A DNA stretch of 64,000 nucleotides from RGIG7213 sp045545665 (GCA_045545665.1 JAZQBL010000034.1:28788-92787), one strand, 5' to 3'; counted from the first letter of the stretch, positions 16,089 to 25,062 are shown. Notes: generated by a model from the letters alone, not told the origin. Program-made: numbers and translations.

Positions 16089-17726
16089 ATGAAAGACCTT
16101 ACCCCGGCACTGTTTTCATCGCTCAAAGGATACAACGGAAAACAGTTCATATCCGATTTAATTTCCGGAATAATAGTTGCAATAATCGCTTTACCGCTTT
16201 CAATAGCATTGGCGCTTGCTTCGGGCGTAGGACCTGAAGAAGGTCTCTATACGGCGATAATCGCAGGTTTCCTTATTTCGTTCTTCGGCGGAAGCCGTGT
16301 GCAGATAGCAGGACCGACGGCGGCGTTTGCCACAATCGTAGCGGGCGTCGTTGCCGAAAACGGTATGGACGGACTTATAACCGCAACGGTAATGGCGGGA
16401 ATTCTCCTTATCCTTATGGGTGTTTTCCGTCTCGGTGCGCTTATAAAATTTATTCCGTTCACTATTACAACAGGCTTTACGGCAGGTATTGCCGTAACGA
16501 TCGTTATAGGACAGCTTAAAGACTTTTTCGGCGTAACTTATGCAAACGGCGAATCGCCCGTTGAAAGCATTGAAAAGCTTGAAGCACTTATACATAATTT
16601 TTCAAGCTTCAATATCTGGGCGCTTATAGTCGGTATCGGAAGCCTTTTGATCGTTATCTTCTGGCCTAAAATTAAATACTTAAATAAGATACCCGCATCG
16701 CTCGTTGCTGTCGTTGCAGGTGCCGCTGTTGTTGCGCTTTGCAATCTTGAAGTAAATACTATAGGTGATCTTTATACCGTAAGCAACGCTCCTCCGAAAT
16801 TCTCACTTCCGTCATTCAGCTTTGATACGGTGAGAAACGTAGCACCCGATGCGTTTACAATAGCAATACTCGCCGCTATTGAATCTCTCCTTTCCTGCGT
16901 TGTTGCAGACGGTATGACAAATACGAAGCATAATTCAAATGCAGAGCTCGTAGCACAGGGAATAGGTAACTTAGGTTCGGCACTCTTCGGAGGCATCCCC
17001 GCAACGGGTGCTATTGCAAGAACCGCAGCAAATATTAAAAACGGCGGTAAAACTCCGATAGCAGGTATGATACACGCTGTAGTGTTGTTTTTGATACTTA
17101 TTTTGCTTATGCCGTATGCGGCACTCATTCCTATGCCCGTTATAGCATCCGTGCTTTTCGGTGTGGCGTATAATATGTGCGGTTGGCGTACTTTCGTGCG
17201 CTTGGTAAAAACGGCACCCAAAAGTGACGTTCTTGTACTTGTTCTGACTTTCGTTCTGACAGTAGTATTTGATCTCGTTGTTGCTATCGCCGTCGGTATA
17301 ATCCTCGCTTGCGTTATGTTTATGAAGCGTATGAGCGATGAGGTGACGGTGAGATCGTGGAGCTATGATGACAATATCGAGCATTTTCCCAATCTTCCCA
17401 AAGAAATACGCGTTTATGAAATGAACGGACCGCTTTTCTTCGGCGCAGCTGACAGAATTGCAGATATAACCGTCAAGAATTACACAAAATGCCTCATTCT
17501 CAGAATGAGAAGCGTTTCGGCAATAGATTCAACCGCAATGAACTCTCTTGAAGCACTGTACGATAAATGTGCCGAAAACGGTATAACAGTCATATTCTCC
17601 CGCGTCAACAGCCAGCCCATGCGTGCAATGGAAAAAGCAGGCTTCGTTAAAAAGGTAGGACTTGATAATTTCCAGCCTCATATAACCGAAGCTTTGGCAA
17701 TGGCTGAAAAAAAGATCAAACAGTAA
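16089..17726 (+). CDS. SulP family inorganic anion transporter with STAS domain
   Basis: Integral membrane transporter of 545 residues, usual for SulP. It opens with FISDLISGIIVAIIALPLSIALALASGVGPEEGL, the family N-terminal signature, followed by GSRVQIAGPTAAF and some 12-14 hydrophobic segments. The cytoplasmic C-terminal STAS domain (about 435-540) contains CLILRMRSVSAIDSTAM. SulP proteins carry sulfate, bicarbonate or other anions; the substrate cannot be told. The ATG at 16089 is chosen because GAAGGCG precedes it; a frame to 16056 has no ribosome site. Monocistronic. Confidence 0.9.
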   Translation: MKDLTPALFSSLKGYNGKQFISDLISGIIVAIIALPLSIALALASGVGPEEGLYTAIIAGFLISFFGGSRVQIAGPTAAFATIVAGVVAENGMDGLITATVMAGILLILMGVFRLGALIKFIPFTITTGFTAGIAVTIVIGQLKDFFGVTYANGESPVESIEKLEALIHNFSSFNIWALIVGIGSLLIVIFWPKIKYLNKIPASLVAVVAGAAVVALCNLEVNTIGDLYTVSNAPPKFSLPSFSFDTVRNVAPDAFTIAILAAIESLLSCVVADGMTNTKHNSNAELVAQGIGNLGSALFGGIPATGAIARTAANIKNGGKTPIAGMIHAVVLFLILILLMPYAALIPMPVIASVLFGVAYNMCGWRTFVRLVKTAPKSDVLVLVLTFVLTVVFDLVVAIAVGIILACVMFMKRMSDEVTVRSWSYDDNIEHFPNLPKEIRVYEMNGPLFFGAADRIADITVKNYTKCLILRMRSVSAIDSTAMNSLEALYDKCAENGITVIFSRVNSQPMRAMEKAGFVKKVGLDNFQPHITEALAMAEKKIKQ

Positions 17727-17735
17727 ATTAAAATA

Positions 17736-17772
17736 ACTTTCCCTCGTCTGGATATTAACAGGCGGGGGAAGT
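17736..17772 (+). terminator. Probable terminator after the SulP gene
   Basis: ACTTTCCCTCGTCTG (17736-17750) pairs with CAGGCGGGGGAAGT (17759-17772), with G-T pairs and one bulge. The T tract is poor. Confidence 0.5.
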
Positions 17773-17824
17773 ATCATTTGATTTTTATAAACTGCAAAAA
17801 AGTATGTTTTTTTTAAAAAAGTAC

Positions 17825-17853
17825 TTGACAAAACGTGGAAAGTCGAGTATAAT
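17825..17853 (+). promoter_or_regulatory. Consensus sigma-A promoter for feoA
   Basis: Perfect TTGACA (17825-17830), 17-nt spacer, perfect TATAAT (17848-17853). Such a strong promoter is expected to be tightly repressed, and two candidate operators lie directly downstream. Confidence 0.88.
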
Positions 17854-17860
17854 ATACGAG

Positions 17861-17876
17861 GTTAGCAGAGGGTAAC
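17861..17876 (+). promoter_or_regulatory. Candidate iron-repressor operator 1 (feoA promoter)
   Basis: GTTAGCAGAGGGTAAC, an imperfect 16-bp inverted repeat starting 8 nt after the -10, at the expected transcription start. It shares the pattern GTTAG-N6-STAAC with two other sites near feoA and feoB. Confidence 0.6.
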
Positions 17877-17894
17877 CGTTTTTTAAGGACAGCG

Positions 17895-17910
17895 GTTAGT
17901 GTAGGCTAAC
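17895..17910 (+). promoter_or_regulatory. Candidate iron-repressor operator 2 (feoA leader)
   Basis: GTTAGTGTAGGCTAAC, 16 bp with GTTAG/CTAAC arms, centred 34 bp after operator 1. The arm sequences resemble sites of DtxR/IdeR-type metalloregulators, from general knowledge of that family. Confidence 0.6.
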
Positions 17911-17924
17911 TCAGTACAGTTTAT

Positions 17925-17936
17925 GTTTACGTAAAC
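17925..17936 (+). promoter_or_regulatory. Perfect 12-bp palindrome in the feoA leader
   Basis: GTTTACGTAAAC, 9 nt before the feoA ribosome site. It differs from the GTTAG-type sites and may bind another regulator. Function unknown. Confidence 0.35.
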
Positions 17937-17955
17937 GGGATTCACGGTGAGCATT

Positions 17956-18174
17956 ATGACATTAAAAGATGCCATTGAGGGAAAGGAATACATAATCCGA
18001 AAAATAGAAACGGACGATGAAGAACTGGATGCGTTTTTGTTTTCACTCGGTTGTTATGAAGGCGAGGCAATAACTGTCATCGCGCACCGCAGAGGCGGAT
18101 GCACCGTTTCTATAAAAGACGCCAGGTATAACATTGACAATCAGTTAGCCGAGGCTATAGAAGTATTTAACTGA
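17956..18174 (+). CDS. feoA: Ferrous iron transport protein A
   Basis: Small SH3-like cytoplasmic protein (72 residues) that supports the FeoB ferrous iron channel. The sequence runs TLKDAIEGKEYIIRKI, then LFSLGCYEGEAITVI, HRRGGCTVSIKDARYNID and ends in LAEAIEV, the standard FeoA order. GGTGA at 17946-17950, 5 nt before ATG 17956, supports this start; an in-frame GTG at 17947 would add MSI but overlaps that site. A hairpin with flanking A and T tracts begins at its stop codon, so read-through to feoB may be limited. Confidence 0.88.
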   Translation: MTLKDAIEGKEYIIRKIETDDEELDAFLFSLGCYEGEAITVIAHRRGGCTVSIKDARYNIDNQLAEAIEVFN

Positions 18175-18202
18175 AAAAAACAATCGTACGATTGTTTTTT
18201 TT
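18174..18202. terminator. Perfectly symmetrical terminator between feoA and feoB
   Basis: An A7 run, the perfect palindrome CAATCGTACGATTG (18181-18194) and a T8 run. It folds as a stem with a GTAC loop and works on either strand. It probably makes feoA more abundant than feoB, or separates the two transcripts. Confidence 0.85.
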
Positions 18203-18211
18203 CGACAAACG

Positions 18212-18227
18212 GTTAGCAGATGCTAAC
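18212..18227 (+). promoter_or_regulatory. Candidate iron-repressor operator 3 (upstream of feoB)
   Basis: GTTAGCAGATGCTAAC, the most symmetrical copy, with 6-bp arms GTTAGC/GCTAAC. It lies between the feoA terminator and feoB, implying a separate regulated feoB promoter. A weak candidate is TCGACA at 18202 with an extended TGCTAACTG 16 nt on. Confidence 0.6.
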
Positions 18228-18280
18228 TGTGCCGTGATTAATATGTTTAAAATTATTTGTTGATACAGGGGGAAAAATCC

Positions 18281-20296
18281 ATGAGAATTGCTTTGGCAGG
18301 TAACCCTAACTCAGGAAAAACGACGATGTACAACGCCCTTACGGGTTCAAATGAAAAAGTCGGTAACTGGGCAGGTGTTACGGTAGACAAAAAAGAATGT
18401 CCGATCAAAAAAACGTATGCAGGTGACAGTGAGCTTATCGCCGTTGATCTTCCGGGCGCTTATTCAATGTCGCCTTTTACAAGGGAAGAAAGCGTTACAA
18501 GCTCGTACGTTAAAAACGAAAATCTTGACGTTATAATCAACATAGTTGATGCTACGAATCTGAGCCGAAGCCTTTTTTTCACAACACAGCTCCTTGAGCT
18601 CGGTGTTCCCGTCGTTGTTGCGCTTAACAAAAGCGACATCAATAAGAAGAAGGAAACGAAGATAGATACAGAGCTGTTATCCTCAAAGCTCGGCTGTCCT
18701 GTCGTTAATACGGTATCGACTTCATCCTCGGGTCTTTCAGCTCTTATAAAAGAAGCTGTAGAGCACGCAAACAGCAAGCAGAAAGCACCTTACGCACAGG
18801 GTGAAATTGATCTTACGAATAAGACGGCGGTAGAAGAAGCGGATCGCAAACGCTTTGAATTCGTTAACAAGGTGGTAAAAGAAGTCGAATCCCGCAAGGT
18901 ATTGACGAAAGACAAAAATATCGGCGACAAGATCGACGAGATACTTACGAACAAGTGGCTCGGTATTCCGATATTTGCCGTTGTAATGTGGGCAGTTTTC
19001 TGGATATCTCAGGCAGGCCCCGGGGTTTGGCTTGCAGAAGGCTATGACATCGGCGACAGACACCTTTGGGGTCTCGTTGACTGCATAGCTTGGTTCAAAG
19101 ATATCGTTGCAGGTTGGCTTGAAGGTTCACACGATATAATTCAAGCTATCATACTCGAAGGTATTATCGAAGGCGTTGCGGCAGTCGTTGGATTCTTACC
19201 GCTCGTTATGGTAATGTATTTTCTCATCGCGCTTCTTGAAGACTGCGGATATATGGCACGTGCTACTGTCGTACTCGATCCTATTTTCAAGAAGGTCGGG
19301 CTTTCAGGTAAATCCGTTATCCCGTTCGTTATAGGTACTGGATGTGCTATCCCCGGTGTTATGGCATGCCGTACGATACGCAACGAGCGTGAACGCCGTT
19401 CAACAGCAATGCTTGCGCCGTTTATGCCGTGCGGAGCAAAGCTTCCCGTTATCTCACTTTTTGCAGGCGCTTTCTTTGATGATGCGGAATGGGTAGGAAC
19501 GACGATGTATTTTGCAGGTATCGTCATCATCCTTCTTTGCGCTCTTCTTGTCAACAGACTCAACGGTTACAAAGCGAGAAAATCGTATTTTATCATTGAA
19601 CTTCCCGAATATAAGGTCCCGTCATTCTGGCTTGCATTCAAATCAATGTGCCAGAGAGGTTGGGCTTACATAGTTAAAGCGGGTACGATTATACTCGTAT
19701 GCAACTTCGTAGTATATATGATGCAAACGTACAGCTGGAGCTTTAAAGTTGCAGATGATCCCGCAAGCTCGATTCTTGCAAGTATTGCAACCCCTATAGC
19801 TTACATTATAGCGCCTATTGTCGGTGTTACGCTTTGGCAGCTTGCCGCGGCGGCTGTTACCGGCTTCATTGCCAAAGAATGTGTCGTTTCAACGCTTGCG
19901 ACCGTATTTATGTTTGAAAATCTTATAAACGAAGATCTTGAAGCGGTAGGTTCTATCGGTGCATCAAATATGGGCGGTATCACGGTTGCCGCAGGTCTTG
20001 CATTCCTTATGTTCAACCTCTTTACTCCCCCTTGCTTTGCGGCTCTCGGTGCTATGAATTCAGAGATCAACAGCAAAAAGTGGTTCTGGGCAGGTGTCGG
20101 ACTTCAATTTTCAGTCGGTTATACAGTCGCTTTCCTCGTTTTCTTCTTCGGTACGCTTTTCACAGGCGGAAGCTTCGGTGAACCTTGGATGCCTATCCTC
20201 GGTTGGGCAATAGTTCTTTGTATCGTTGCAATATTCACCGTAGCAGTTATAAGAAAAAACAATCAGATGAAAAAGGAAAACACAGTTAAGGTATAA
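18281..20296 (+). CDS. feoB: Ferrous iron transport protein B
   Basis: GTPase-coupled Fe2+ uptake channel in the cytoplasmic membrane; 671 residues. The N-terminal G domain has GNPNSGKTTMYNAL (G1), DLPGAYSMSPF (G3) and ALNKSD (G4). After a helical spacer, the membrane part contains VGFLPLVMVMYFLIALLEDCGYMARA and the conserved GTGCAIPGVMACR, then about eight membrane spans with Gate-type repeats. The ATG at 18281 has GGGGGA 8-13 nt upstream; an in-frame TTG at 18257 lacks one. The Cys-rich gene starts 2 nt after the stop. Confidence 0.95.
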   Translation: MRIALAGNPNSGKTTMYNALTGSNEKVGNWAGVTVDKKECPIKKTYAGDSELIAVDLPGAYSMSPFTREESVTSSYVKNENLDVIINIVDATNLSRSLFFTTQLLELGVPVVVALNKSDINKKKETKIDTELLSSKLGCPVVNTVSTSSSGLSALIKEAVEHANSKQKAPYAQGEIDLTNKTAVEEADRKRFEFVNKVVKEVESRKVLTKDKNIGDKIDEILTNKWLGIPIFAVVMWAVFWISQAGPGVWLAEGYDIGDRHLWGLVDCIAWFKDIVAGWLEGSHDIIQAIILEGIIEGVAAVVGFLPLVMVMYFLIALLEDCGYMARATVVLDPIFKKVGLSGKSVIPFVIGTGCAIPGVMACRTIRNERERRSTAMLAPFMPCGAKLPVISLFAGAFFDDAEWVGTTMYFAGIVIILLCALLVNRLNGYKARKSYFIIELPEYKVPSFWLAFKSMCQRGWAYIVKAGTIILVCNFVVYMMQTYSWSFKVADDPASSILASIATPIAYIIAPIVGVTLWQLAAAAVTGFIAKECVVSTLATVFMFENLINEDLEAVGSIGASNMGGITVAAGLAFLMFNLFTPPCFAALGAMNSEINSKKWFWAGVGLQFSVGYTVAFLVFFFGTLFTGGSFGEPWMPILGWAIVLCIVAIFTVAVIRKNNQMKKENTVKV

Positions 20297-20298
20297 TT

Positions 20299-20466
20299 AT
20301 GAATACTGTTGATATAATTGCAATAATCGCAATAATGCTCGCTGTCGGCGGCGCACTGTTTTATATCATCCGTGCAAAAAAAAGAGGTCAAAAATGTATC
20401 GGCTGTCCATATTCGAAGCAGTGCGGCGGCAAATGCGGCACAGAATGTGATCTTAAAAAAGATTAA
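20299..20466 (+). CDS. FeoB-associated Cys-rich membrane protein
   Basis: A 55-residue protein read directly from the sequence after feoB. Residues 4-24 form one membrane helix (VDIIAIIAIMLAVGGALFY). A short basic linker RAKKRGQK follows, then five Cys in CIGCPYSKQCGGKCGTEC. This is the layout of the small Cys-rich proteins that follow feoB in many Firmicutes, which may pass on iron or sense redox state. AAGG lies upstream; the start follows the feoB stop by 2 nt, so the two are co-translated. Confidence 0.87.
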   Translation: MNTVDIIAIIAIMLAVGGALFYIIRAKKRGQKCIGCPYSKQCGGKCGTECDLKKD

Positions 20467-20479
20467 TTGGATCTAAAGA

Positions 20480-20520
20480 AAAAGAATCGGGTTGTACTCG
20501 GTTCTTTTCTTTATTATTTT
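20480..20520 (+). terminator. Rho-independent terminator of the feo operon
   Basis: AAAGAATCG (20481-20489) pairs with CGGTTCTTT (20499-20507, one G-T pair). It is followed by the T-rich CTTTATTATTTT. Confidence 0.7.
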
Positions 20521-20553
20521 CTTGTTATATCAAGAGGTTTTTAACAAAAACTG

Positions 20554-20582
20554 TTGATTTTCTTTCTAAACGGTGATATAAT
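20554..20582 (+). promoter_or_regulatory. Sigma-A promoter for the pullulanase-amylase operon
   Basis: TTGATT (20554-20559), 17-nt spacer, TATAAT (20577-20582) with an extended TGA before it. A short inverted repeat CGGGA/TCCCG (20603-20618) lies just downstream and could be an operator. Confidence 0.75.
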
Positions 20583-20653
20583 ACCAAAGGATTTTGAAAA
20601 AACGGGAATGTTATCCCGAAAAAATTAAAGTATAAGAGATAACGAGGATGAAA

Positions 20654-23323
20654 ATGAAAAAATATCTGCGAATTATTTCGGCATTTATTGCCATACTTAC
20701 AGTACAGGCTATTGTACTTTCTTCCTGCGGACCGAAAAACGGTGCCGGTGAATCCGAAAGCGGATCTGAAAGTGAATCAGAAACGCTTCAAAATGAAGAC
20801 GAATACACATTACCGCTTGAAGACGGCTTTAATCAGCTCACGTTCTATTGGAACTATAACGGAACGTACGAAAATTGCGATATGTGGATATGGTGGGATG
20901 ATAAACCGGGACAGGGGTATCTTTTCCACGAATGTCAATACGGTGCTAAGGTCGTGCTTAATGTACCTTCTGATGTAAACGAGGTCGGCTTTATCGTGCG
21001 CCGCGACTGCTCCGATCCCGGCGGAAGCGAATGGGGAAGCGCGACAAAGGATTTTGAACAGGACAGATTTGCGGTAATTGAGGGAAAAGAAACCTTCATT
21101 TATCTTAAATCGGGTGTAGGTAGTCAATACACCAGTAACGATGGAGGAAAAACTCTGGAAACTATGAAAAAATTTTTATTGGCTGAAATGGCTGACGAAT
21201 ATAAGATCAAATACAGAATAACGCCGCAAGCGGAAATAACAGATCTATCTGCCGTAAAAGTATACAAGGGCGATAACGAGCTTGAGGTATCATCACTTTC
21301 AACGCTCGGAAGATCTGCATCATGGGGATACGTCGAGATAAAAGAAAATCTTGATCTTTCGGCAAATTACCGTGTGGTTATAGAAGGCTACGGAGAAAAA
21401 ACGGTAATACCGCTTGAAATATTTGACAGCGAATATTTTGCAAATGAATATCATTACGACGGCGATGACCTCGGTGCTACCGTAAAAGACGGAAAAACAG
21501 TATTTAAGCTCTGGGCGCCCACTGCATCAAAAGTGGTTATAAATCTTTTTACGGCAGGCAACGACGTTGATGCATATAAAAATGCAGATATGGTAAAGGG
21601 CGAAAAAGGTGTCTGGGAATATACCGATGAATGCGGTCACGGAACGTATTACACTTATACCGTTACCACGTGTGCAGGCACACAGGAAGCTGTCGATCCT
21701 TACGCAAAATCGACAGGTGTAAACGGAAAAAGAGCAATGGTGACAGACCTTTCCAAAACAGATCCCGAAGGCTGGGATGATGTTGTATATAATTCATCAA
21801 TATCAAGCTATTCGGAAGCGGTAATATGGGAAGTACACGTAAGAGATTTTTCAAATAAAATATCATCTTCACAATATAAAGGCAAATATCTTGCATTTAC
21901 AGAAACGGGACTTGTCAACGAACACGGTAAGTCCGTCGGTATAGATTATCTCAAAGACCTCGGCATAACACACGTTCATCTGCTTCCCGTATACGACTAC
22001 GCATCGGTAGATGAAAAAAATCCCGATTCTCAGTTTAACTGGGGATACGATCCCGAAAATTACAACGTCCCCGAAGGCAGCTATTCGACAGACCCTTATA
22101 ACGGTGAAGTCAGAATAAAAGAATTCAAGCAAATGGTAATGGCGTTGCACGAAGCGGGAATAGGTGTAATAATGGACGTTGTGTACAACCACACCTACGA
22201 TGCAAACAGCTCGCTTAACAAAATAGTACCTTACTACTATTACAGATATACCGAATCCGGCGCTAATTCTTCTGCAAGCGGATGCGGTAACGATACGGCA
22301 TCCGAAAGATATATGTACGGTAAATTTATGGTTGAATCCACATCATATTGGATGAGTGAATACAAGCTCGACGGTTTCCGTTTCGACCTTATGGGACTTC
22401 ACGACCTGAACACGATGCAGAATATCGAATCGGCAGTTCATACATTAAACCCCAATGCAATTATATATGGCGAGGGTTGGATGATGGGCTCGACGATCGA
22501 CGGAAGCACTCAGGCAAACCAGTCGGAAATAAGCAAGATAACTCCCACAGGTAACGCCATCGGGGCGATCGCAGTGTTTAACGACGTAATACGTGACGGA
22601 CTTAAAGGAAGCGTATTCGGCAAAACTTCGCAAGGATATATAAACGGTTCTCCGATGGGTGAAAATCTTTCAAAGGTGATATTCGGTATCAAAGGCGGTG
22701 TCGGTTTCGGCTCGTGGAGCGTTAAAGACTCAATGGTAATAAACTATATGAGCGCACACGATAATAATACGCTTTGGGATAAACTGCTTTTGTCTTCTCC
22801 CGCCTCTTCAGATGATGAACGAAACAGAATGAACAACCTCGGTGCGGCGATAATTATGATATCGAAGGGAACTCCGTTCTGGCAGGCAGGTGAGGAAATG
22901 CTGAGAACCAAAGGCGGAGACGAAAACAGCTACAAATCCGATGATTCCGTAAACAATATAAACTGGTCGGTTCTGCAGGACGGAAGCAGGGAATACGCAA
23001 CTATGCTCTACTACAAAGGACTTATCGAAATGCGTAAAGCTTATAAGATATTCTCCGATAACGAAACGGAAATAAACTTTACGGAACTCGGAAGCGGTAT
23101 GCTTCTCGTTGATTTTATTAACGCAGACGGAACAAAAGCAAAGGCGATAATAAATCCTCATAAAACGGACATTCCGTATGTGCTTGACGGTGAATGGAAT
23201 CTCGTTGCAACCAATGAACTTTCCGGCTCATCCGTTATTGTTAAGGAAAGCGGTAAGGTGACGATACCCTCAATAGGCGTCAGAATATACGTAAACGACA
23301 CTGCTGTAGTCGGAAATAATTAA
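20654..23323 (+). CDS. pulA: Type I pullulanase, surface lipoprotein (GH13)
   Basis: Debranching enzyme that cuts alpha-1,6 links in starch, glycogen or pullulan at the cell surface. 889 residues. A signal peptide ends in the lipobox VLSSCG, followed by a Ser/Glu linker. A CBM41-like starch-binding domain is rich in Trp (FYWNYNGTY, DMWIWWDD). Then comes a CBM48-like module (VFKLWAPTASKVVINLF) and the GH13 catalytic barrel with DVVYNHTY, DGFRFDLMG (nucleophile Asp), YGEGW (acid/base Glu) and MSAHDNNTL. ATG 20654 is preferred over ATG 20648 because GAGG directly abuts the latter. The amylase gene follows closely. Confidence 0.93.
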   Translation: MKKYLRIISAFIAILTVQAIVLSSCGPKNGAGESESGSESESETLQNEDEYTLPLEDGFNQLTFYWNYNGTYENCDMWIWWDDKPGQGYLFHECQYGAKVVLNVPSDVNEVGFIVRRDCSDPGGSEWGSATKDFEQDRFAVIEGKETFIYLKSGVGSQYTSNDGGKTLETMKKFLLAEMADEYKIKYRITPQAEITDLSAVKVYKGDNELEVSSLSTLGRSASWGYVEIKENLDLSANYRVVIEGYGEKTVIPLEIFDSEYFANEYHYDGDDLGATVKDGKTVFKLWAPTASKVVINLFTAGNDVDAYKNADMVKGEKGVWEYTDECGHGTYYTYTVTTCAGTQEAVDPYAKSTGVNGKRAMVTDLSKTDPEGWDDVVYNSSISSYSEAVIWEVHVRDFSNKISSSQYKGKYLAFTETGLVNEHGKSVGIDYLKDLGITHVHLLPVYDYASVDEKNPDSQFNWGYDPENYNVPEGSYSTDPYNGEVRIKEFKQMVMALHEAGIGVIMDVVYNHTYDANSSLNKIVPYYYYRYTESGANSSASGCGNDTASERYMYGKFMVESTSYWMSEYKLDGFRFDLMGLHDLNTMQNIESAVHTLNPNAIIYGEGWMMGSTIDGSTQANQSEISKITPTGNAIGAIAVFNDVIRDGLKGSVFGKTSQGYINGSPMGENLSKVIFGIKGGVGFGSWSVKDSMVINYMSAHDNNTLWDKLLLSSPASSDDERNRMNNLGAAIIMISKGTPFWQAGEEMLRTKGGDENSYKSDDSVNNINWSVLQDGSREYATMLYYKGLIEMRKAYKIFSDNETEINFTELGSGMLLVDFINADGTKAKAIINPHKTDIPYVLDGEWNLVATNELSGSSVIVKESGKVTIPSIGVRIYVNDTAVVGNN

Positions 23324-23345
23324 ATTAAGCTGAAAGGAAATGAAA

Positions 23346-24965
23346 ATGAAAAATATCATCACGTTATTTTTGGCGTTCGTCGCTATACTTTCATCAATTT
23401 GTCTTTCCGGATGCTCGGGAAACGATTCTGCAGATACTACGGATGCAGGTAATACAGCTCCTCCTATGGTCGATCCTATAGACAATAATTTCCGTACGTT
23501 TTATCAGATATTCGTCGGTTCTTTTTCAGATTCGAACAACGACGGCGTCGGTGATATACGCGGAATAATCAACCGAATGGATTATCTCAATGATGGAAAT
23601 ATAAATTCGGGAAAAAGTCTCGGCGTGCAGGGAATATGGCTTTCTCCCATATTCAGCTCGCCTTCGTATCACAAATACGATGCAAGAGATTACTATAAGA
23701 TAGACAGACAGTTCGGTACAGAGGACGATCTTAAAGAGCTTATAGCACTGTGTAAAGAAAGAAACGTAAAACTCATTCTCGACCTTGCAATAAATCACAC
23801 CTCGACCACAAACGATTGGTTCGTTAAATTTAAAGAAGCGCGTGCAAAGGGAAATACTGAAGATAAATACTACGACTATTATACCTGCGTAACGGATTCG
23901 GAAAAGCAAAGCGGTATCACCTACCAGAAAATATCCAACACGGATTGCTGGTACGAATGTAATTTTTCAGGCGATATGCCGGAGCTTAATTACGATAATC
24001 CCGAGGTCAGAGAAGATATGCTTAACGTTGCAAAGTATTATCTTGATCTCGGAGTTGACGGATTCAGATTCGACGCCGTTAAGTACATCTATTACGGAAA
24101 TACCGGAAAGAGTGTTGAATTCTGGGAATGGTACATGCAGCAGCTCAAAGCTGTAAAGCCCGATATTTACTGTGTCGGAGAATGCTGGTCGGGTGATAAC
24201 GAAGTAATTGAATATTACAGTGCGCTCAACTGCTTTAACTTCACACTTTCCCAAGCAGAGGGAATGATTGCAAAAGCGGCAAAAAGCTTTTCTCTTGTAA
24301 ACTATACTAGTTATATTGAATCATATCAGGATATGATACTTGAAAAGGATCCCGATGCTATGATAATGCAGTTCTTGTCAAATCACGATATGGACAGAAT
24401 TGCAGGTGCGTTTATCAGTGAAAATAATATGAAAATGGCGGCAAACCTTTATCTTTTGTCTTCGGGTTCACCTGTCATATATTACGGCGAAGAGCTCGGT
24501 ATGAAAGGCTCGCGCGGAAGTGAAAACACAGACGCAAACCGCAGACTTGCAATGCCTTGGGGAGATTCCGATACCGTAAGAAATCCCATCGGTGCAACTT
24601 ATTCAAAGGACAAACAGATAAAAACTACCGTCGCAACACAGACAGCAGACGAAAACAGTATGTATAATTACTACTGTAAGCTCATATCCGTACGCCATAA
24701 ATATCCGGCTATCGCTTGCGGTGATTATACTTCGGTGTCGTGCGGAGATAAAAATCTCGGCGGATTTATGATAGAATATAACGGTGAAAAGCTGTGTGTC
24801 ATTCATAACACTTCAACGTCGGAACTTTCCGTCGATCTTTCCGGCTGTAAAGACCTTGACGGATATCTGCCGAGCATTCTTTGCGAATATATCGGATCGT
24901 CAAATGCAAAGCTCGAAGGCACTGTTTTGACCCTCGGCGCACAAACAAGTGTAGTGATCGAATAA
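23346..24965 (+). CDS. Alpha-amylase family lipoprotein (GH13)
   Basis: Surface glycoside hydrolase of 539 residues with a lipobox (CLSGCSG). The barrel has FYQIFVGSFSDSNNDGVGD and GIWLSPIF. Conserved region I is DLAINHTS, region II is DGFRFDAVKY with the nucleophile Asp, region III is VGECW with the acid/base Glu, and region IV is FLSNHDMDR. The C-terminal beta domain ends TSVVIE. It is closest in style to alpha-amylases or oligo-glucosidases acting on maltodextrin; exact specificity is not clear. It starts about 20 nt after pulA. ATG 23346 fits the AAAGGA site better than ATG 23340. Confidence 0.92.
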   Translation: MKNIITLFLAFVAILSSICLSGCSGNDSADTTDAGNTAPPMVDPIDNNFRTFYQIFVGSFSDSNNDGVGDIRGIINRMDYLNDGNINSGKSLGVQGIWLSPIFSSPSYHKYDARDYYKIDRQFGTEDDLKELIALCKERNVKLILDLAINHTSTTNDWFVKFKEARAKGNTEDKYYDYYTCVTDSEKQSGITYQKISNTDCWYECNFSGDMPELNYDNPEVREDMLNVAKYYLDLGVDGFRFDAVKYIYYGNTGKSVEFWEWYMQQLKAVKPDIYCVGECWSGDNEVIEYYSALNCFNFTLSQAEGMIAKAAKSFSLVNYTSYIESYQDMILEKDPDAMIMQFLSNHDMDRIAGAFISENNMKMAANLYLLSSGSPVIYYGEELGMKGSRGSENTDANRRLAMPWGDSDTVRNPIGATYSKDKQIKTTVATQTADENSMYNYYCKLISVRHKYPAIACGDYTSVSCGDKNLGGFMIEYNGEKLCVIHNTSTSELSVDLSGCKDLDGYLPSILCEYIGSSNAKLEGTVLTLGAQTSVVIE

Positions 24966-25062
24966 ATAATTTTTCATTTCTTCAAAAAAGAGGGATAAAC
25001 TGTGATATGATCGGGGTATCATAATATCCGTACAGTATCGAAGCATAAAAAACTTACTGTAT

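Noticed and set aside
17947..17955. GTG start for feoA
   Set aside because: It overlaps the GGTGA ribosome site that serves ATG 17956, and the family normally begins near TLKDA.
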